Shown here piece by piece: positions 1 through 7,588 of a stretch of DNA of 47,808 nt. Where the stretch lies: positions 1 to 47,808 of the forward strand of contig CALEWH010000019.1 in assembly GCA_937925475.1 (NCBI GenBank), read 5' to 3'. A model generated the notes under the pieces. The model did no database searches. It worked only from the letters and a program-made list of their open reading frames with translations, and was not told where the DNA came from. Numbering within the stretch: the first letter of the stretch is position 1; every line of letters begins with the position of its first letter. This DNA is from an uncultured Clostridia bacterium (lineage in GTDB: Bacteria; Bacillota; Clostridia; Christensenellales; UBA1242). The translations under genes were made by a program, and so were the position numbers.

Positions 1-71
1 AAAGCAGTTGATTTAGTTTGATTTTCACGCCTTTGCTAAAAGTTTCAAAGCCAACTTAGTTAATAAGGTCG

Positions 72-97
72 TAAAAAAAGAGCGAATGATCGCTCTT
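72..97 (-). terminator. Rho-independent terminator
   Basis: An 8-bp stem (AAGAGCGA pairing with TCGCTCTT, 4-nt loop) is followed on the minus strand by a run of seven U. It lies about 190 nt beyond the first terminator of the tRNA array, so it would stop read-through from the tRNAs or end an unrecognised short transcript from 98-280. Confidence 0.7.
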
Positions 98-253
98 AAA
101 TAACGATAATAACAGCATAGTTTTATACCCAAGTTGGATATATTTTACTTGGGTATAGATTTGGGTACAGATCTACCTTTTATTATATTTTTAAATAATT
201 TTTGTGTTTTTTATTAAACTTATTACAACAATTCTGATCCGTTTATTATTTAC
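98..253. repeat. Non-coding stretch with repeated TACCCAA motif
   Basis: No gene is visible on either strand. The stretch holds a perfect 11-bp inverted repeat (TATACCCAAGT at 124-134 with ACTTGGGTATA at 147-157, 12-nt spacer). Next to it is an imperfect 12-bp tandem repeat, TTGGGTATAGAT (149-160) then TTGGGTACAGAT (161-172). The shared core therefore appears three times, twice in one direction and once inverted, which resembles a multi-site operator or a folded RNA. Function unknown. Confidence 0.5.
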
Positions 254-277
254 AAAATGGCTTTATTTAGCCATTTT
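254..277. repeat. Inverted repeat / hairpin downstream of tRNA array
   Basis: AAAATGGCT (254-262) pairs with AGCCATTTT (269-277) across a 6-nt loop. There is no good U-run on either strand, so it is probably an auxiliary 3-prime hairpin after the tRNA-array terminator. Confidence 0.45.
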
Positions 278-281
278 AAAA

Positions 282-312
282 CAAAAAAATGTCATACAAT
301 AAGTATGACACT
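282..312 (-). terminator. Terminator of tRNA array
   Basis: TGTCATAC (290-297) pairs with GTATGACA (303-310) over a 5-nt loop and is followed on the minus strand by seven U. It lies about 10 nt beyond the 3-prime CCA of tRNA-Leu and is the expected end of the tRNA operon. Confidence 0.85.
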
Positions 313-319
313 TTTTACT

Positions 320-402
320 TGGTGCGGATGAGAGGACTTGAACCCCCATGGTTTCCCGTCAGATCCTAAGTCTGATGCGTCTGCCAATTTCGCCACATCC
401 GC
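320..402 (-). tRNA. tRNA-Leu (anticodon UAG)
   Basis: The minus strand gives a complete cloverleaf with acceptor GCGGATG pairing with CATCCGC. The anticodon stem TCAGA/TCTGA encloses loop CTTAGGA, so the anticodon is UAG (reads CUN leucine codons). A long variable arm typical of tRNA-Leu is present, the T loop is TTCAAGT and CCA is encoded. It is the last of six tRNAs in the array. Confidence 0.95.
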
Positions 403-405
403 ACA

Positions 406-481
406 TGGTGACCCATCCGCGATTCGAACGCGGGACACCATGATTAAAAGTCATGTGCTCTACCAACTGAGCTAATGGGCC
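406..481 (-). tRNA. tRNA-Lys (anticodon UUU)
   Basis: Cloverleaf on the minus strand with acceptor GGCCCAT pairing with ATGGGTC (one G-U pair). Anticodon stem CATGA/TCATG encloses loop CTTTTAA, giving UUU. T loop TTCGAAT, discriminator A, CCA encoded. Only 3 nt separate it from tRNA-Leu, so the two are processed from one transcript. Confidence 0.95.
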
Positions 482-510
482 AAAAGTTGTTTTTTCTTAT
501 GAATAAGAAA

Positions 511-585
511 TGGCTGGGGTGGCAGGATTTGAACCTACGAATGCGAGAGTCAAAGTCTCGTGCCTTACCACTTGGCTACACCCCA
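511..585 (-). tRNA. tRNA-Gln (anticodon UUG)
   Basis: Cloverleaf with acceptor TGGGGTG/CACCCCA and anticodon stem CGAGA/TCTCG around loop CTTTGAC, giving UUG. A first base U with discriminator G and an encoded CCA fits bacterial tRNA-Gln. Fourth gene of the array. Confidence 0.95.
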
Positions 586-603
586 ACAAATATTAAAATT
601 AAA

Positions 604-680
604 TGGGGTGAGTAATGAGACTCGAACTCACGGCCTCCAGAGCCACAATCTGGCGTTCTACCAGCTGAACTATACCCACC
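604..680 (-). tRNA. tRNA-His (anticodon GUG)
   Basis: Anticodon stem CCAGA/TCTGG encloses loop TTGTGGC, giving GUG. The acceptor carries the extra 5-prime G (position 680) facing discriminator C (607), the identity mark of tRNA-His. CCA is encoded. Third gene of the array. Confidence 0.95.
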
Positions 681-689
681 ACATCTAAA

Positions 690-766
690 TGGTACGCCAG
701 AAGGGATTCGAACCCCCGACCCTCGCCTTAGAAGGGCGATGCTCTATCCAACTGAGCTACTGACGC
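690..766 (-). tRNA. tRNA-Arg (anticodon UCU)
   Basis: Acceptor GCGTCAG pairs with CTGGCGT with mostly standard pairs. Anticodon stem TCGCC/GGCGA encloses CTTCTAA, giving UCU, which reads AGA/AGG, the favoured arginine codons in AT-rich genomes. T loop TTCGAAT, CCA encoded. Second gene of the array. Confidence 0.95.
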
Positions 767-789
767 ATAAGTTGGAAAACATTTGTAAG

Positions 790-863
790 TGGAGCGGGCG
801 ATGGGAATCGGACCCACGCTACCAGCTTGGAAGGCTGGAGTTCTACCATTGAACTACGCCCGC
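790..863 (-). tRNA. tRNA-Gly (anticodon UCC)
   Basis: Acceptor GCGGGCG pairs with CGCCCGC. Anticodon stem CCAGC/GCTGG encloses CTTCCAA, giving UCC. Discriminator U and CCA encoded. First gene of the array, starting about 30 nt downstream of a clear promoter. Confidence 0.95.
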
Positions 864-894
864 ACAAGAAGTCCTTTCTTACAAACGCATTACA

Positions 895-923
895 ATAATA
901 GCATTTTTAATTATACTTGTCAA
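895..923 (-). promoter_or_regulatory. Sigma-A promoter of the tRNA array
   Basis: Minus strand: -35 TTGACA (918-923), 17-nt spacer, -10 TATTAT (895-900). It is a near-consensus stable-RNA promoter about 30 nt before mature tRNA-Gly, wedged against the stop codon of the yfcE-like gene. Confidence 0.85.
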
Positions 924-931
924 CGCTTTTT

Positions 932-1393
932 TTAAAAATCTACTACTCTATTTGATATTTTTTTATCATCCACAGAAAGTCGCAAATATTGGGTTTTGCC
1001 ATCAAAACTTTTATACAGTGATGGGCAGTTTATGTATCTAATGTCGTCGTAGGTTTGGTCTGAAAAACTATGTGTATGTCCATACAAAACCACATCTACT
1101 CCAAGTTGTTTTGCTTCAAGGGAAAGCGGATAAAGTGTGCTTTTTACATGATATCTATCGCCATGTGTAAGCAAAAACCTTAGTCCTGCCATCTCCACAA
1201 CTTTTGTATCGTCCAAACTACTAAAAAAGTCACAATTCCCTTTTACAGCCACTGTTTTGGGGTCATCAATCACGCTCTTTATATCGCTTAGCCCGTCACC
1301 AAGAAAGATGAAGTAGTCGTATGTTTCTCTTTTCAAAACCTCCTCTACTCTTTCTTTCTTGCCGTGGCTATCGCTTATTACTAATATTTTCAC
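932..1393 (-). CDS. yfcE: YfcE/MJ0936-family metallophosphodiesterase
   Basis: A 153-residue calcineurin-like phosphoesterase of the small YfcE type, which hydrolyses phosphodiester model substrates using two metal ions; the natural substrate is unknown. All metal-site motifs are visible: D8-x-H10, GD (D33), GNCD (N53), THGD (H77) and GHTH (H106, H108). Length is usual for the family. The start is GTG, and the upstream gene's TAG stop overlaps it (TAGTG), so translation is coupled. It is the second gene of a two-gene operon with the unrecognised gene at 1393-2562. In many Firmicutes yfcE follows the XTP pyrophosphatase gene; here it does not. Confidence 0.88.
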   Translation of the reverse strand: MKILVISDSHGKKERVEEVLKRETYDYFIFLGDGLSDIKSVIDDPKTVAVKGNCDFFSSLDDTKVVEMAGLRFLLTHGDRYHVKSTLYPLSLEAKQLGVDVVLYGHTHSFSDQTYDDIRYINCPSLYKSFDGKTQYLRLSVDDKKISNRVVDF

Positions 1394-2562
1394 TAAAATG
1401 CCTTCCCGCTTATTTTTTCAACACTCTTTACATACAAACATTTTGAGCCCTTAGGAACTCTAACTTTATTAGTAGGTTTTTTCACAACCTTATTTTTGTT
1501 TAATTTATTGTATTGCTCATAACCTAGACCCGCCATAAAGTCTTCGATTGTTATTTCGTTTCCCTTACAAAAAGTCCTTATCCCTTGATACAACACTCTA
1601 TCATCTTTTCTGATATTTGTCTTTACTGGGGCTTTTGTATTGCCATTGCCATATAGTTTTGCAAGTCTTGCTATGATATAATCGCTAGTATACTTAGTCA
1701 CTCTTACTGGAATGCCCGATGCATACACAAATTCGTCATTGCCGATGTACTTTTCAATCATATCTTTCATGCTCATCAAGTGTCCCTTCGGAACTTCTCT
1801 ACGATATGAGTAAATTGCGTGATAAAGTTTTGGATTGGACTTTTTCAAGTCAACAACCAACTTATCTGGATACATTTTCTCCAACATATTGTAAAGCACT
1901 GTGCGCTTGTCCACAACATCAATAGTGCCCGACACAGTGTATTGTTTGAAGTTTTCGACCACATAGTCCACAAACGCCGATACAATTTCTGGGTTTTTAA
2001 TCTCCCAGTTTCTGCCTAGCCAATCTCTGACATTTGTAAAACCATCAACGCGTCTTAGTGAGTCTGCATCGTTGTTTTTAATGTTTTTATTAATCCAGTC
2101 ATTGACATCGTGAAAATTGCGAAGTGCAACCTTATTTTTAGGAACATACTCAATATGCATATTTTCTTCGACATACTCACCAGCCGAACAGTGCCTACGA
2201 GACGCTTGTTCTTTGATTTGTTTTCTAAGACTATCTTTTATCGCAGCCAAAACACTATTGTCGGTTTCGCGAGCGATAAGGTCTGCGGCATAAAGTCTTT
2301 TCACCTTAACTCCGTCAATGGTCATTTCTTTTATAAAACCATGTTTGTTTAGGCGGTGATAAATGATTTGGGTGTCATTTTTGCCCTTAACATACATCAT
2401 AAGACCTGTGTTTTCTTTTACCCATTCGGCGATTTTTAACCCGTCATTTGCACCCACAAGTTTTGATAGATAGTATCTTTCTTTTGAGTCTTTTTTTAGC
2501 GACACTACTCCGTCACTATCTGCCATCTTTTTCAAACTTATTACAATCTCAGATATGTTCAT
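1393..2562 (-). CDS. Unrecognised 389-residue protein
   Basis: I do not recognise a family. The start is the ATG at 2562, preceded by GGAGGGG; the frame stays open upstream but has no ribosome site there. The protein has no signal peptide or membrane segment. It is rich in Lys, Asp and Asn and ends in a basic tail of about 40 residues (KNKVVKKPTNKVRVPKGSK). It looks soluble, with several short helical stretches reminiscent of winged-helix or nucleic-acid-binding folds, but that is only an impression. It overlaps yfcE by one base, so the two are co-expressed. A promoter and a bidirectional terminator separate it from spoIVA. Confidence 0.7.
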   Translation of the reverse strand: MNISEIVISLKKMADSDGVVSLKKDSKERYYLSKLVGANDGLKIAEWVKENTGLMMYVKGKNDTQIIYHRLNKHGFIKEMTIDGVKVKRLYAADLIARETDNSVLAAIKDSLRKQIKEQASRRHCSAGEYVEENMHIEYVPKNKVALRNFHDVNDWINKNIKNNDADSLRRVDGFTNVRDWLGRNWEIKNPEIVSAFVDYVVENFKQYTVSGTIDVVDKRTVLYNMLEKMYPDKLVVDLKKSNPKLYHAIYSYRREVPKGHLMSMKDMIEKYIGNDEFVYASGIPVRVTKYTSDYIIARLAKLYGNGNTKAPVKTNIRKDDRVLYQGIRTFCKGNEITIEDFMAGLGYEQYNKLNKNKVVKKPTNKVRVPKGSKCLYVKSVEKISGKAF

Positions 2563-2600
2563 TTTCCCCTCCACAAACCGTGTTTTGTCCCTATACAAAT

Positions 2601-2629
2601 AGTATATCACATAATAGTGGATTTGAAAA
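2601..2629 (-). promoter_or_regulatory. Putative promoter of the 389-residue gene/yfcE operon
   Basis: Minus strand: -10 TATACT (2601-2606), 17-nt spacer, weak -35 TTTTCA (2624-2629). It lies between the bidirectional terminator and the ribosome site. Confidence 0.5.
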
Positions 2630-2651
2630 TACCTTACAATGTTATTTTTAC

Positions 2652-2682
2652 TAAAAAAGACCAGCATAACTGGTCTTTTTAT
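2652..2682. terminator. Bidirectional terminator after spoIVA
   Basis: AAAAAGACCAG (2654-2664) pairs perfectly with CTGGTCTTTTT (2670-2680) over a 5-nt loop, with U-runs in both directions. On the minus strand it ends the spoIVA transcript about 35 nt after its stop codon. Confidence 0.85.
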
Positions 2683-2713
2683 ATACAATCAATTTATCCA
2701 ACCCTATTCATTC

Positions 2714-4192
2714 TTAAAGCAGAATGCAGATTACTCCGCCTTTGCCTTCATTAACAATACGCGACAAGGTTTTGCGCATCTTGTTTTGAGCATTGACTGG
2801 CATACTTATAAGTTTTGATTGCAATCCTTCGCTGATAAGTGTGTCTAGGCTCTTGCCAAACATCTTCGCTTGCCACATATCTGTTGGATTTGCTTCAAAC
2901 TCGCTGTTTAGATATTTTATCAAGTCTTCGCTTTGTTGTTCGGTGCCGACTATCGGCGACAACTCTGTGTCAATGTCAACTTGCATAATGTGATAACTTG
3001 GTGCGGTCGCTTTCAATCGAACGCCATATTTTCCGCCTTGTTTTATGACTGTTGGCTCTTCCATTTTCATATCGGCTTTTGACGGATAAACCACGCCATA
3101 ACCTGTTGCTTTTACTTGTTCGAGTGCATTTTTGAAAAGGTCATATTGTTGTTTTGCGACAGTCAACTGTTTGACATATGACACCAAGTGATACTCGTCT
3201 GTGATGTCACAACCGCATTGCTCAGATAGTACACGATAGAATAGCCCCGGTTTTGCTGTAACATCAAACACAACCTTACCTTCGACCATCAAAACTGTTT
3301 TGGCAGTGATTGCTTCAAAGTCATCATTTTCTGGCATAGCAACAAAGTCGTCCATAATGTCGCCTATCTTTTCTAGCCCTTCAAGCGCTGTGTTTACGCT
3401 GTTGTACACAACTTGGATTAGCGGATGGTCAAACGGCAAAACTCGCATCCAGTCAGGAAGTTTGACACAAACATTTGTGATAGGAAACTCACTTAGCAGT
3501 TTTGCAAAGATGTTGTTGATGTCATCTTCGCTTAGTTTTTCGATGTTTAGTGGAAGCACACCTACACTATATTTTTCGCTCAATCCTTTTGCTAGATTGA
3601 CAGTCTCTGGGCTCTCTGGATGAGTACTATTCAAAAGTACAACAAATGGCTTTTTACAGACCTTTAACTCGTTTATGACTCGCTCTTCGCTACGCACATA
3701 ATTTTCGCGCGGAATGTCGGTGATTGAGCCATCAGTTGTGACCATAATCCCTAAGGTCGAGTGATTGGTAATAACCTTGTTTGTGCCAAGTTCGGCCGCC
3801 TCTTCAAACGGCATATCTTCACTACTCCAAGGCGTTTTTACTAGTCGTGGCTTTTCGTTTTCGATGTGACCTATCGCACCGTCAACAAGATAACCCACAC
3901 AATCTATTAGACGCACTTTAAAAGTTATGTCGTTTTCAAGTCGCACCGCAACGCTCTCGTTTGGAATAAACTTTGGTTGGGTGGTCATTATACTCTTGCC
4001 ATCTCCACTTTGTGGCATTTCGTCAATGGTTCGCTCTTTTGCATTTTTATCTAAAATATTTGGCAAAACCAAAGTTTTTAACATTTTTGTAATAAAGGTA
4101 GATTTTCCGGTGCGCACTGGCCCTACTACCCCTACATAAATATCGCCATTTGTACGGTTGGCAATATCCTTGTAAATATCGTAGTTTGTCAT
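2714..4192 (-). CDS. spoIVA: Stage IV sporulation protein A (spore coat ATPase)
   Basis: SpoIVA is made in the mother cell and polymerises, using ATP, on the outer forespore membrane to form the base of the spore coat and to support cortex formation. The 492-residue length equals that of Bacillus SpoIVA. The Walker A loop GPVRTGKST begins near residue 24, followed by a TRAFAC-type GTPase-like domain with DCVG as the Walker B region, a middle domain and a conserved C-terminal polymerisation region. The start at 4192 is chosen because GGAGG sits just upstream; the longer open frame lacks one. It is monocistronic, with a sigma-E-like promoter and its own terminator. Confidence 0.95.
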   Translation of the reverse strand: MTNYDIYKDIANRTNGDIYVGVVGPVRTGKSTFITKMLKTLVLPNILDKNAKERTIDEMPQSGDGKSIMTTQPKFIPNESVAVRLENDITFKVRLIDCVGYLVDGAIGHIENEKPRLVKTPWSSEDMPFEEAAELGTNKVITNHSTLGIMVTTDGSITDIPRENYVRSEERVINELKVCKKPFVVLLNSTHPESPETVNLAKGLSEKYSVGVLPLNIEKLSEDDINNIFAKLLSEFPITNVCVKLPDWMRVLPFDHPLIQVVYNSVNTALEGLEKIGDIMDDFVAMPENDDFEAITAKTVLMVEGKVVFDVTAKPGLFYRVLSEQCGCDITDEYHLVSYVKQLTVAKQQYDLFKNALEQVKATGYGVVYPSKADMKMEEPTVIKQGGKYGVRLKATAPSYHIMQVDIDTELSPIVGTEQQSEDLIKYLNSEFEANPTDMWQAKMFGKSLDTLISEGLQSKLISMPVNAQNKMRKTLSRIVNEGKGGVICILL

Positions 4193-4216
4193 ACAATCCT
4201 CCAATGAATTTACTAG

Positions 4217-4245
4217 ATTATATGTCGCACAACTTTTCATTATGA
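4217..4245 (-). promoter_or_regulatory. Sigma-E-like promoter of spoIVA
   Basis: Minus strand: -35 TCATAAT (4239-4245), 14-nt spacer, -10 CATATAAT (4217-4224). This differs from the Bacillus sigma-E -10 consensus CATACAMT by one base and has the expected short spacer. Known sigma-E control of spoIVA in Bacillus agrees. Confidence 0.65.
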
Positions 4246-4278
4246 TAAAAAAAAGAAAACACTTTCGCATTTTCTTTT
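4245..4278 (-). terminator. Terminator of der-plsY
   Basis: AAAAGAAAA (4251-4259) pairs with TTTTCTTTT (4270-4278), and the minus strand continues as a U-run. It lies just after the plsY stop and before the spoIVA promoter. Confidence 0.65.
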
Positions 4279-4283
4279 ACTAT

Positions 4284-5060
4284 TTATTTACTTTCATCAG
4301 TAGGTTTTTCTTCTACAATCTCGGTTTCGGTTTCCTTCATTTCTGGTGGATTGTCATCAACCACTGTTTTGGTCTTGTCCTTTTTCTTGTCGCTTAGTGA
4401 CTTAATATATTCTTTGTCTTTCTCAGCGCTGGCCTTCAAGTCGATTTTCTTTTCTTTCTTTGAGAAAATCCTTTTTAGGTTTGCCCTATGTGCAAAAAGT
4501 AAAAGTGCCAAAAGCAATAATTGAAGGATTACACTGACATAATATCCTTTTGTAAGTAATATAACAGAGTTTGCAATAAGGAACGCAACACAGGCAGTAA
4601 GAGTACTAATAGCGGCGATACGAGTAATGACAAAAACTATTACAAAAACGCCAAAACTAGCAAGAGCCAACCACCAATTTGCGACAATAGCAAAGCCAAA
4701 ACCGCTTGCAACGCCTTTTCCGCCTTTAAAATTGTATGTAACTGGGTAAATGTGTCCTAGCACGCAAGAGATACCCGCTACAAATATGGCAAGATTTGCA
4801 AGTTGGGGATGAACTGCGGGGCACATAACCCAGTATGCAGCCACGCAAGGCACGATACACTTTGCAGCGTCCATAAACAAAGTCATAAAAGCCGCAATAA
4901 AGCCATAATTTCTAAGCATATTCATAGTGCCCGGATTGCCACTGCCATTTGCCAAAACATCTTTTTTGCGAGAACTTGATACATATCTAGCGAAAGTAAA
5001 GTTTCCTAAGAAATATGATACAAGGACTATCGCGATATATTTAAAAACTATAAGTGTCAT
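4284..5060 (-). CDS. plsY: Acyl-phosphate:glycerol-3-phosphate acyltransferase PlsY
   Basis: PlsY moves an acyl group from acyl-phosphate to glycerol-3-phosphate, the first step of phospholipid synthesis, in the cytoplasmic membrane. Visible are an N-terminal span, the substrate loop SGNPGTMN (SGNxGATN in the family), the second signature FKGGKGVASG, and several hydrophobic spans through about residue 200. The chosen ATG at 5060 follows the der stop directly (TAATATG), implying coupling. The family norm is about 200 residues. Here a hydrophilic Lys/Glu-rich tail of about 55 residues follows, with no recognisable domain. Confidence 0.9.
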   Translation of the reverse strand: MTLIVFKYIAIVLVSYFLGNFTFARYVSSSRKKDVLANGSGNPGTMNMLRNYGFIAAFMTLFMDAAKCIVPCVAAYWVMCPAVHPQLANLAIFVAGISCVLGHIYPVTYNFKGGKGVASGFGFAIVANWWLALASFGVFVIVFVITRIAAISTLTACVAFLIANSVILLTKGYYVSVILQLLLLALLLFAHRANLKRIFSKKEKKIDLKASAEKDKEYIKSLSDKKKDKTKTVVDDNPPEMKETETEIVEEKPTDESK

Positions 5061-5061
5061 A

Positions 5062-6384
5062 TTAATCGTCGTCCGCCTTATTTTTAACAACTAATTTTAT
5101 AGGTGTACCTGTAAAATCGACAGCATTTCTTATGCAGTTTTCGAGATATCTCTCATATGAAAAGTGCATAAGGTCTTTATCATTAACAAACAAAACAAAT
5201 GTTGGTGGAGTGATATCGGCTTGTGTAATATATTTGATTTTTAGTCGTTTGCCTTTTCTTGCAGGTGGTTCGTTTGTAAGAATAGCATTTTGCAAAATGT
5301 CGTTTAGGGTGCTGGTCTTAATTCGTGTTGTGCTATGGTCATAAACCATATCAATAAGTTCCATAATCTTGTTAAGTCTTTGACCAGTAAGTGCCGATGT
5401 ATATAATGGCACAAAGTAATCCATAAACTTTAAGTCTTCTTGCAAGCGCTTGTTAAACTTGTTCATTGTTTTTTCGTCTTTTTCGATAAGGTCCCACTTA
5501 TTCATAACAATTACGCTTGGCTTGCCTTGCTCGTGTATAAAACCTGCTATGCGCACATCTTGCTCGGAAATGCCTTGCTTTGCGTCAATTACAAGCACAC
5601 ACACATCACTGCGTCTTATGGCTTCAAATGCTCGCAAAACACTATACAACTCGACGCTCTCGTTTTCAATAGAGCGTTTGCGTCTTATGCCCGCTGTGTC
5701 AATAAGTGTATAATCTTTTCCATTATATGTAAATGGCATATCTATTGCGTCACGAGTAGTCCCCGCAACATCACTAACCATAACTCGCTCTTCACCTAAA
5801 AGTTTGTTGACGATACTGCTCTTGCCCGCATTTGGCTTTCCGACAAGTGCTATCTTCAAGCGGTCTGCGTCTTCGTCTGGCGAAACTTTGTTTTTAAACT
5901 TACTTACGACCACATCAAGCAAGTCGCCTATCCCCTTGTTTTGCTCGGCACTAATCCCTAGTGGCTCGCCAAGACCAAGTGCATAAAACTCGTGAGTTTT
6001 TTCTATCTCATTGTTGTCAAGTTTGTTGACCGCAAGTACGACAGGAACATTGTATCTACGCAAAAAGTTTGCAGCATCATAATCGGCGCCGACCAACCCT
6101 TCTCTGCCATCTACCAAAAGTATAACCACATCGGCAAGTTCGACAGCTATCTCAGCTTGGCGAGTGATACTCTTTTGGAAGTTTGATTTGTCTTTTACAT
6201 CAAGGCCACCAGTGTCCACAAGCGAAAACGAATAACCGCACCATTCGGCATCGCCATATATACGGTCGCGTGTAACTCCCGGCATATCTTTTACGATACT
6301 AATTCGGCGACCAACTACACTATTGAAAAAAGTGCTTTTTCCCACATTAGGTCGTCCGACAACTGCTACTAAGGGTTTTTGCAT
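5062..6384 (-). CDS. der: Ribosome assembly GTPase Der (EngA)
   Basis: Der is an essential double GTPase that helps mature the 50S subunit. Of 440 residues, the first G domain begins with GRPNVGKST (about residue 10) and has DTGG and NKLD. The second has GKPNAGKSS, DTAG and NKWD. A C-terminal KH-like domain (about 350-435) follows. Length matches the family. The ATG follows AGAGAGG. The der-plsY-spoIVA neighbourhood resembles the Bacillus der-gpsA-spoIVA region, but gpsA is absent here. Confidence 0.97.
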   Translation of the reverse strand: MQKPLVAVVGRPNVGKSTFFNSVVGRRISIVKDMPGVTRDRIYGDAEWCGYSFSLVDTGGLDVKDKSNFQKSITRQAEIAVELADVVILLVDGREGLVGADYDAANFLRRYNVPVVLAVNKLDNNEIEKTHEFYALGLGEPLGISAEQNKGIGDLLDVVVSKFKNKVSPDEDADRLKIALVGKPNAGKSSIVNKLLGEERVMVSDVAGTTRDAIDMPFTYNGKDYTLIDTAGIRRKRSIENESVELYSVLRAFEAIRRSDVCVLVIDAKQGISEQDVRIAGFIHEQGKPSVIVMNKWDLIEKDEKTMNKFNKRLQEDLKFMDYFVPLYTSALTGQRLNKIMELIDMVYDHSTTRIKTSTLNDILQNAILTNEPPARKGKRLKIKYITQADITPPTFVLFVNDKDLMHFSYERYLENCIRNAVDFTGTPIKLVVKNKADDD

Positions 6385-6412
6385 ACATATACCTCTCTTA
6401 TTTGATTAGTAT

Positions 6413-6440
6413 ATTATATTAACACATTTTAATCAATCAA
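6413..6440 (-). promoter_or_regulatory. Promoter of der-plsY
   Basis: Minus strand: -10 TATAAT (6413-6418), 16-nt spacer, -35 TTGATT (6435-6440). The -35 lies inside one arm of an inverted repeat, TCAATCAA (6433-6440) with TTGATTGA (6452-6459), which could be a regulator site. Confidence 0.6.
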
Positions 6441-6492
6441 TTTTGAGATACTTGATTGAGAAATGTCTTTCACCCTTGTTAATTTTTCCAAA

Positions 6493-6514
6493 AAACGCCA
6501 TTCAAACGCCATTC
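6493..6514. repeat. Two tandem copies of an 11-bp unit
   Basis: The unit AAACGCCATTC occurs twice head-to-tail just after the spoIIP stop codon. No hairpin is formed. Probably a slippage product. Confidence 0.5.
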
Positions 6515-6517
6515 AAA

Positions 6518-7588
6518 CTAAGTTCTTTTTCCAACGACAAACAGAACAAGATAAGTAAGACCGCCCACAACAATCATCACAAGCATCGGAGCAAAAATAT
6601 TGTTACTTGATTTACTCTCCAAAATTTTGTCAAAGTAATCACTCACATAAGTATTGCTCGAATCCGCATCGCCATAGATTGTTGCGTTCCCGTTTTTCTC
6701 ATCGATTGTTGTATTAAAAAACGCTATATTAAGCACTTTCGCAAGGTTTTGCGTAGTACTTAACACGAGTGTTTTTTCCACCATATGACTGCCCATTTCA
6801 AAGAGCAACGCTTTGTTGTGTAATCCTTGATTGTAATGTCCCCTTGCATAGTAAATATCCAAAAACAACCAGTCACACACCTTTTCCGACACACTCAATA
6901 GATAGAGTGCAAGTTGTTCGGCGATGGCAAAATTGGGGCTTGCTTTGCCCACAACAATTCGCACTTTGCACCTTTCTACTCCATCGACCTTTTTCACATA
7001 TGTACTTCGACTTGCCCCGTCCCTATGGATATCAAATATACAGTCTGGATTGTACTGTTCGATCATCTTTTTAGCAGTTTTTTGGCTTCGGCTATATGCT
7101 AGCGAATCGTGCGGAATGTGCAAAGTTTCGTCCACATATGTGGTTATGCCTTGGTTTTCCAGATTGGTCTTTAACGCCTTGACTACATCATGTATGCCAC
7201 CCGCACCATACACAGATTCAGTCTTGTCAGTAGGCACATAACTTTCATCGTTGTGTGTCATATATAACGCTATAACTGGTTTTTTCTCGCTAATCGGTCG
7301 GATAGAAAAACCCATATCTACTTCGGGTTTTTCGACATCTTTGACCCACTCCACATATGCAAGACGACTTGTCTCATCAATCTTGTACACCCTATATAGG
7401 CGAAAATCTTTTGTAAGAATTTCATCTCCGATCTCTACATTTTGTCTTTGCATTAGCACTCTTCCATCGACTATCACTGTGTACACAATCGTGTTTTGCA
7501 GTGCAAAAGTGTGGTCTTTTGTAGTCATTCCGCACGCCATAACAAACACGATAAGCACTGCGACAATTATACTAAATAGCTTTTTCAA
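6518..7588 (-). CDS. spoIIP: Stage II sporulation protein P (peptidoglycan amidase)
   Basis: SpoIIP is a zinc N-acetylmuramoyl-L-alanine amidase that, with SpoIID and SpoIIM, thins septal and forespore peptidoglycan during engulfment. Signals in the 356-residue product: an N-terminal membrane segment (residues 3-20), the amidase motifs MTHNDESY (109-116; usually HTHxSE) and DIHRD (186-190), and a later FEMGSH region. A second hydrophobic span (about 333-352) ends in GKRT. That C-terminal span is unlike Bacillus SpoIIP, which is anchored only at the N-terminus. The start is TTG with GGAGAAAG upstream. It overlaps the preceding membrane-protein gene by 17 nt, so the two form an operon. Confidence 0.85.
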   Translation of the reverse strand: MKKLFSIIVAVLIVFVMACGMTTKDHTFALQNTIVYTVIVDGRVLMQRQNVEIGDEILTKDFRLYRVYKIDETSRLAYVEWVKDVEKPEVDMGFSIRPISEKKPVIALYMTHNDESYVPTDKTESVYGAGGIHDVVKALKTNLENQGITTYVDETLHIPHDSLAYSRSQKTAKKMIEQYNPDCIFDIHRDGASRSTYVKKVDGVERCKVRIVVGKASPNFAIAEQLALYLLSVSEKVCDWLFLDIYYARGHYNQGLHNKALLFEMGSHMVEKTLVLSTTQNLAKVLNIAFFNTTIDEKNGNATIYGDADSSNTYVSDYFDKILESKSSNNIFAPMLVMIVVGGLTYLVLFVVGKRT

